From the NCBI GenBank assembly GCA_963693085.1, contig OY856409.1, positions 525,535,303-525,599,302 of the forward strand: a stretch of 64,000 nt of DNA, written 5' to 3'. The DNA is from Alisma plantago-aquatica (taxonomy: Eukaryota; Streptophyta; Magnoliopsida; Alismatales; Alismataceae). A program made the position numbers and the translations under genes. The notes under the pieces were generated by a model. It worked only from the letters and a program-made list of their open reading frames with translations, searched no databases and was not told the DNA's origin. The number at the start of each line of letters is the position of its first letter. The stretch's first letter is position 1. Below are positions 59,440 to 64,000 of the stretch, one piece after another.

Positions 59440-59800
59440 AGGGTTATGTGGTTTCTATGATGCATCCAGAAGAGGTTTGGAATGTGTTCTAATGTAGGAA
59501 GGGAAAGTGGTGGCCTATGCTTCTACACAACTCAAGAAGATTGAAGAGAATTATTCAGTACATAATCTTGATCTTGCAGTAGTAGTACATGTCATGAAAA
59601 CATGACGTCATTAGCTCTGTGGTGAGTCATATCATGTCTTTACTGACCATAAGAGTTTAAAGTCCATTTTCACACAAAAGGATCTCAACCTGAGACAATG
59701 TAGGTGGTTAAATCTTATAAAATATTATGATGTTACCATTAACTATCACCCTAGGAAGGCCAATTTAGTAGTAGATGCTCTGAGTAGGAAGTCAACATTG
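59440..59800 (+). pseudogene. Gypsy-2 RNase H relic
   Basis: Degrades the RNA strand during cDNA synthesis. Blocks: FYDASRRGLECVLMQ (first catalytic Asp, about 59451-59497), GKVVAYASTQLKKIEENYSV (with the Glu, about 59503-59562), [20 protein letters not shown] (third Asp, about 59635-59695), then [18 protein letters not shown] (about 59750-59795), the last typical of gypsy RNase H. One stop falls at about 59600. Confidence 0.85.
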
Positions 59801-60256
59801 TTTGTAGAAACGTTCTCTATGGCATCTATAAAAAGAAACTTACCCATTAAGATGAGAGAGATTAATTTATATTTGAGTGTATCTGAACAAGGCAGACTAT
59901 TCACACAAATGCATGTTATACATGATCAGATCAAGGAGCTTCAATAGAGTTACAACGAATTGCAACAGATCATGCACGATATGAGCAGAAGGAAAAGGAA
60001 GAGAAGTTCAAATATTCAGATTATGGGTTATTGTATCAACGAATGTGATAGATTGTGTGTGCCATATGACACTGAGTTAAAGAAGCATATTCTTATGGAA
60101 GCACACTCTTCTATGTATGAAATTCACCCATGTAGTTTTAAGATGTAAATAAACCTCAAGAAATTGTATTGGTGGCTAGGTATGAAGAGAGACATGACTG
60201 GGTATGTAGAAAGATATGGTGTATGCCAACAAGTCAATGTTGAACATCGGAAGCCT

Positions 60257-60264
60257 ATAGGTAA
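60257..60264. repeat. 8-bp target-site duplication, left (hAT-like)
   Basis: ATAGGTAA. The right copy is ATAGGTAC (61049-61056). The right copy matches the expected integrase codons for Pro-Ile-Gly-Thr, so the left last base has changed. Confidence 0.85.
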
Positions 60265-61048
60265 TAGGGTTTTAAATGTACATGCGTATACCCACATACC
60301 CTCAAACTCATACCCTCTAAACCTGTCATAGGTATAAATGTTTATAACCACATAATCGCTTACCCTTATACCCAAGTATCCGCCTCTCAATGGGTAAGAT
60401 TATGGCTATTTGTGTATCCATACCATGTATACCCATATACCCAGTTATATATATTCTATATTTTATTAGAATGTAATGGTGCATATTTTAGCACTCAAAT
60501 TTTGCAAGTATAAGTACCTTAAGATAGTTATATTTTATATTAGAAAGTAATGATCCATATTCACCAATGTGAAGGCAAGCGAACATGATGTCTGAGATCA
60601 TTCATTGACTTTATTATTCTATCTATACTATAGTAAAACTCTATACTATTCATTAATAGAGACAACAATCATCATTCTTTTTTTATATTTTGATATAGGT
60701 GTAACATTTTACTCTTGGTTGTCCTTTATAAGATGACATATTATTTGCTTATCAACTGCTATATTCACACAAAATAGAATGCATTTGATGTCATACTAGT
60801 ATTAGTATCACCTAATTAGTCTGGTGTTTGTTGAGCCCAAAATTTATGATGTGTTGTTTTAGCAAGTCTATTCATAACCATATACCCAGTTACCCCTCCA
60901 ATACCCATTGATTATGTGGTTATGGTTATGATGCGGGTATAGATTTTGAAAAAGTGGGTATATACCCATACCCATACCCACTTAATTAAACGGTTACGAT
61001 TATAGATATGACCATAACCGCACCATACCCTACCCATTTACAACCCTA
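60265..61048. mobile_element. hAT-like non-autonomous element (784 bp) in Gypsy-2 integrase
   Basis: Termini TAGGGTTTTAAATG and, reversed, TAGGGTTGTAAATGGG give inverted repeats of about 14 bp with one or two changes. An 8-bp duplication (7 of 8 identical) flanks it. This is the length and terminal type of hAT elements. The subterminal 200 bases on both sides are packed with the word 'tatacccatacccat' and its inverse 'gggtatgggtat', which probably serve as transposase sites. The centre is AT-rich with no coding frame. It splits the integrase sequence between Gly and Thr codons. Confidence 0.85.
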
Positions 61049-61056
61049 ATAGGTAC
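61049..61056. repeat. 8-bp target-site duplication, right (hAT-like)
   Basis: ATAGGTAC. Joined to the sequence before the element it restores the integrase 'PIGTLQPLP' block. Confidence 0.85.
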
Positions 61057-62159
61057 CCTACAACCACTCCCTTTTCCTATGTGGAAGTGAAAACATATTA
61101 CAATAGACTTTTTAGTATAGTTAATTAGAACATCACATGGTTTTGACTCAATATGGGTGATTGTATATGATAAACTAAATATACTCATTTTTTCCTATAA
61201 ATCCAACTTGGGATGCACCTAAACTAGACAAGGCATGAATAGATGAGACAGTTAGCTTATACAAAATACATGTCACTATTATAACTGACATAGATCTTAA
61301 GTTCACATCAAGATTTAAGAATTGACTACACTGTTCCTTGGGAACAGGTCTGAAGTTTAGCGCAAAATTCTATCCTCAAACATATGGATAGTCAACACAA
61401 ACAATTAAAACCCTAGACAATATGTTGATAGCATGTGTCTTTGAGTGTAGTGGTAGTTGGGATAATCATCTTAGTCTTATGAAAAATTTCTATAACAATA
61501 TCTACCATTCCAACTTAGGCATAGATCCTTATGAATCTATGTTTGGAGGAAGCACATATCTCTGATTTGTGGGTATAAAGTTGGTGAGAGGCAAATTCTA
61601 GGTCCAAATTGGTGGAGGAAACAATAGAAAAGATATCTATGAATAGACAATAGTTGAAAGCAACACATGATAGATAGAAAAGATATACACTGAAAAGACA
61701 TAGAGCGCTACAATTCGAGGTTAGTGATGAGGTTTACTTGACATCGTTAACATGGAAAGGTGTATTGAGATATGGAAAGTGAGGAAAACTAACTCCTAGA
61801 TTTTGGGTCCCTATCATTCAAAGAACTATCTCAATGACATACAAAATCGAGTTGCTTCCTAACCTAGCCAATTTACATGATGTGTTTCATGTATTTATGT
61901 TAGATAAGTGTCATCTAGGCAGAGAGAAGATCATAGATCTATAGCTTGTATATTTTAGAGAGGTTATATCCTATGTTGAAGGTCTTGTACATATTCTAGA
62001 TCAAAGAATTCATAAGCTTCAGAAGAGGGAGATACCTCTAGTGAAGGTCCTTTAGAGGAATCATGGTTTAGAAGAAGATACTTTGTAATTAGAGTCAAAT
62101 ATGTGCAACAAGTATCGTATCCTTACCTCTTCTAAGAATTTTCATATGAATATTTTATT

Positions 62160-62171
62160 AACGGGGGAGAT
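62160..62171 (+). other. Gypsy-2 polypurine tract
   Basis: AACGGGGGAGAT directly before the 3' LTR start TGTTACAACC. Confidence 0.8.
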
Positions 62172-64000
62172 TGTTACAACCAATAACTCTCCTTATTGAT
62201 AAATTTAGGATCAAAGATGACATTCATGTTCATTATAATTTTGTTAGTACTATAATTACCTTGCTCTTTATCTTATTTTAGTTATTTTAATATTATGGTT
62301 TGGTAATCAAAATCATGACTTGAGCATACCATGATATTCGATCTTTAGTTGAAACAGAGATGGCCCACACATGTATGTAGGAAGAGAATCAATGATACTT
62401 GAGGAAATAATTTATAAAGAAATTATCATTTGATAATCTTAACAAACCAATAATATAAAATTGTAGATAATTTGATTAAAATCTAATGAAAAAGGAATGA
62501 ACCAAATTGAAGTTACAATGAGAGAGTTATGGTAGTTTAAGTAAACATGTGCAAATCTAGATTTAGTATGCTTTTTCTTCGACCGATGGCTCAATGACCA
62601 CGCAAATCGACAGGACACACACGTCAATGGGTCAAATAGACTGATGGCCACACATATTGATGGTACACGTATATCGATGACCACACAGGCCAGTGGGTCA
62701 TGCAGAAAGACAACCAAACAAACCTACAGAAATGAACTACGTAGCCGCCAAGGACAACCAATCAGTAAAGTGACCAAATTTTTTTCTATACATATCTAAA
62801 TCCAAAGAAATTTGTCTCATTGGATTGATATTGTGATTGTCCAACAACCATATGCCTAAAGTGCTCCAGAGAGGCAATCTATAGGGAAAATTTTGGGAGG
62901 AACTCCAAGAACATGAGAAACTGACGACCTAGCCACAAATCAATTATGGTAAGTAGTTTTAGACAATAGATTCCTTCTCCTTTGATCCCTTTCTTGGTCG
63001 ACATATTATGTGAGACTCACCAGGTATTTCTTCTACTCCCTTTATTAATTATCTTCTTCTGGAAGATTCTATTTGGAGGTATAGATCTAAATCACATAGT
63101 TAAAAGGAAGATGTTGAATCTATAAGCTTGAATCTAAGCTTAGGAGACCACATATCTAGACTTATAAAGTTAGATCCAAGACCAACAACCTAGGGTTGGA
63201 TCCAGGTGAGTGAAAAATCACCTTATAAATAAACCTAAATAAATTATGTTTTTGTGATGATTCTTACTTAGTGATTGATATTGTAAAACTATTATGCTAT
63301 TGTAGTGATTTTTCGATAGTAAAAATAAATTGTTGAATGTTCTATGCACTATTATATTGATATGTGAAATCATTGTGTGAACTCCTATGCAATATGATAA
63401 ATGGAGTAGTCGATCTGAAGGCACCGCAAACCCTCAGTTTGCTCTAATTCTAGATTTAAAGGATTGAATATGTGAATTTGAAAGATTTTTTATTATTGCT
63501 TCTAGGGTGATGATTACGATGAATAATTCCAAATTATCTATTAATTAATTATATGGGGTAATATTAGAAATGGTAGAGATTTTTTCTGGACAAATTAAAT
63601 AACATTTGATGATAGATGTCCTAAATACTATAGAATCTTTCACAGAGGTATGCATTGTGAGGAGGAAATGTGCTACCTAACTGGAGGATAAGTCAACATC
63701 GAGGTAGTCGTGTCGCACTGTATAAGGTGTGGGGTCAAGGTTAGTGAGGGAAGACTCCTCACTATAATGTGGTATCTGATAATAATTAGAAATGTCAGTG
63801 GTTCCTATGATGTTGGTATGTTGGTTAGCCCTAGTGAAACCACTAATAGAGAATAAGCCAAGTGCTTTGACTCTCTTCTAGAGTATCCAGGTTTATAGGA
63901 TTCCATTTATCCGACCACTTTAATTAGTCACCCAACATTCTAGACGTGGTGAGACCATTGCAGATAGGGTAGAAAAAATTTTCAGACTCAGGACCCAAGA
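62172..64000 (+). repeat. Gypsy-2 3' LTR (cut by window end)
   Basis: First 1829 bases of the LTR, with the same order as the 5' LTR from 53849. It includes the minisatellite (62578-62725) and 'ggagaccacatatctagact' at 63142, also present at 54940. Confidence 0.85.

Larger units (their letters stand above)
59890..62060 (+). pseudogene. Gypsy-2 integrase and 3' pol relic, interrupted by a hAT-like element
   Basis: The HHCC-type zinc domain lies at 60095-60250: HSSMYEIHPCSFKM, YWWLGMKRDMTGYVERYGVC and QQVNVEHRKPIG. The coding sequence is split at 60264 by the hAT-like element and resumes at 61057 with TLQPLPFP. The catalytic core follows with GFDSIWVIVYDKL (61143-61180). The 3' end has GKLTPRF-type residues near 61785-61810, then ANLHDVFHVFMLDKCH (about 61868-61915, matching 'VHDVFHVSMLRKY'), and HILDQRIHKLQKREIPLVKV (61990-62050), the 'VKILDR......IPLVKVLW' end of Tekay/Del-like polyproteins. 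All are broken by stops. A chromodomain proper is not seen. Confidence 0.85.
53849..64000 (+). mobile_element. Ty3/gypsy retrotransposon, Gypsy-2, 3' LTR runs off the window
   Basis: 5' LTR 53849-56475 (about 2.6 kb), 3' LTR from 62172 and cut by the window edge after 1829 bp. Both start TG.TACAACC..TAACTCTCCTTA. A decayed tRNA-Met primer site (cgatatcaaagagtaggtt, about 56479) follows the 5' LTR. A polypurine tract (aacgggggagat) precedes 62172. The internal region shows, in order, gag, protease, RT, RNase H, integrase and a Tekay/Del-like 3' end, all frame-broken. A 784-bp hAT-like element lies in the integrase. A second TSD copy cannot be tested within the window. Confidence 0.9.

Overview
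This is nuclear DNA from a large, repeat-rich plant genome. Nothing in it reads as an intact host gene. The identification rests on what the sequence holds: CACTA (En/Spm) transposons with TNP2 and PF03004-type genes, Ty1/copia and Ty3/gypsy LTR retrotransposons primed by initiator tRNA-Met, a full-length L1-type LINE with the plant ORF1 layout (DUF4283 plus CCHC), and small TIR elements. AT richness and many stop codons in former coding frames point to old heterochromatic sequence. I cannot name the species.

Layout. 1-829: LINE ORF1 relic. 830-4715: decayed CACTA element on + (CACTA-1), with 121-bp subterminal repeats and a TNP2 relic. 4716-6854: unassigned AT-rich sequence. 6855-14220: a second CACTA of the same family on - (CACTA-2), with a nearly continuous TNP2 frame (three stops) and a second gene joining a PF03004-like region to a Ulp1/C48-like protease region. 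14221-15730: probable solo or 5' LTR. 15765-33348: SIRE/Maximus-like copia element on - (Copia-1), split by a complete gypsy element (Gypsy-1, 21425-31641) with 2.8-kb LTRs, a PBS, a PPT and a perfect 5-bp target duplication. 33533-39263: full-length but broken LINE with a 12-bp target duplication. 39470-40500: third LINE ORF1 relic on -. 41556-41880: fragment resembling the replication protein A large-subunit C-terminal domain. 42691-46493: copia LTRs and gag (Copia-2), with pol lost. 46494-51295: mostly unassigned. 51422-51865: a TIR element sitting in a (TA)n microsatellite. 53849 to the window end: a second gypsy element (Gypsy-2) with gag, protease, RT, RNase H and integrase relics. Its integrase is interrupted by a 784-bp hAT-like element with a near-perfect 8-bp target duplication.

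The genes do not form a host pathway. They are replication and transposition modules of separate elements, all broken. The relative order of events can be read from nesting: LINE relic before CACTA-1; Copia-1 before Gypsy-1; Gypsy-2 before the hAT-like element. The points most worth checking are the two-gene CACTA with its protease-like region, the microsatellite-embedded TIR element, the palindromic GGTCGA motifs shared by two copia families, and the similar TATA-box cores in unrelated LTRs.
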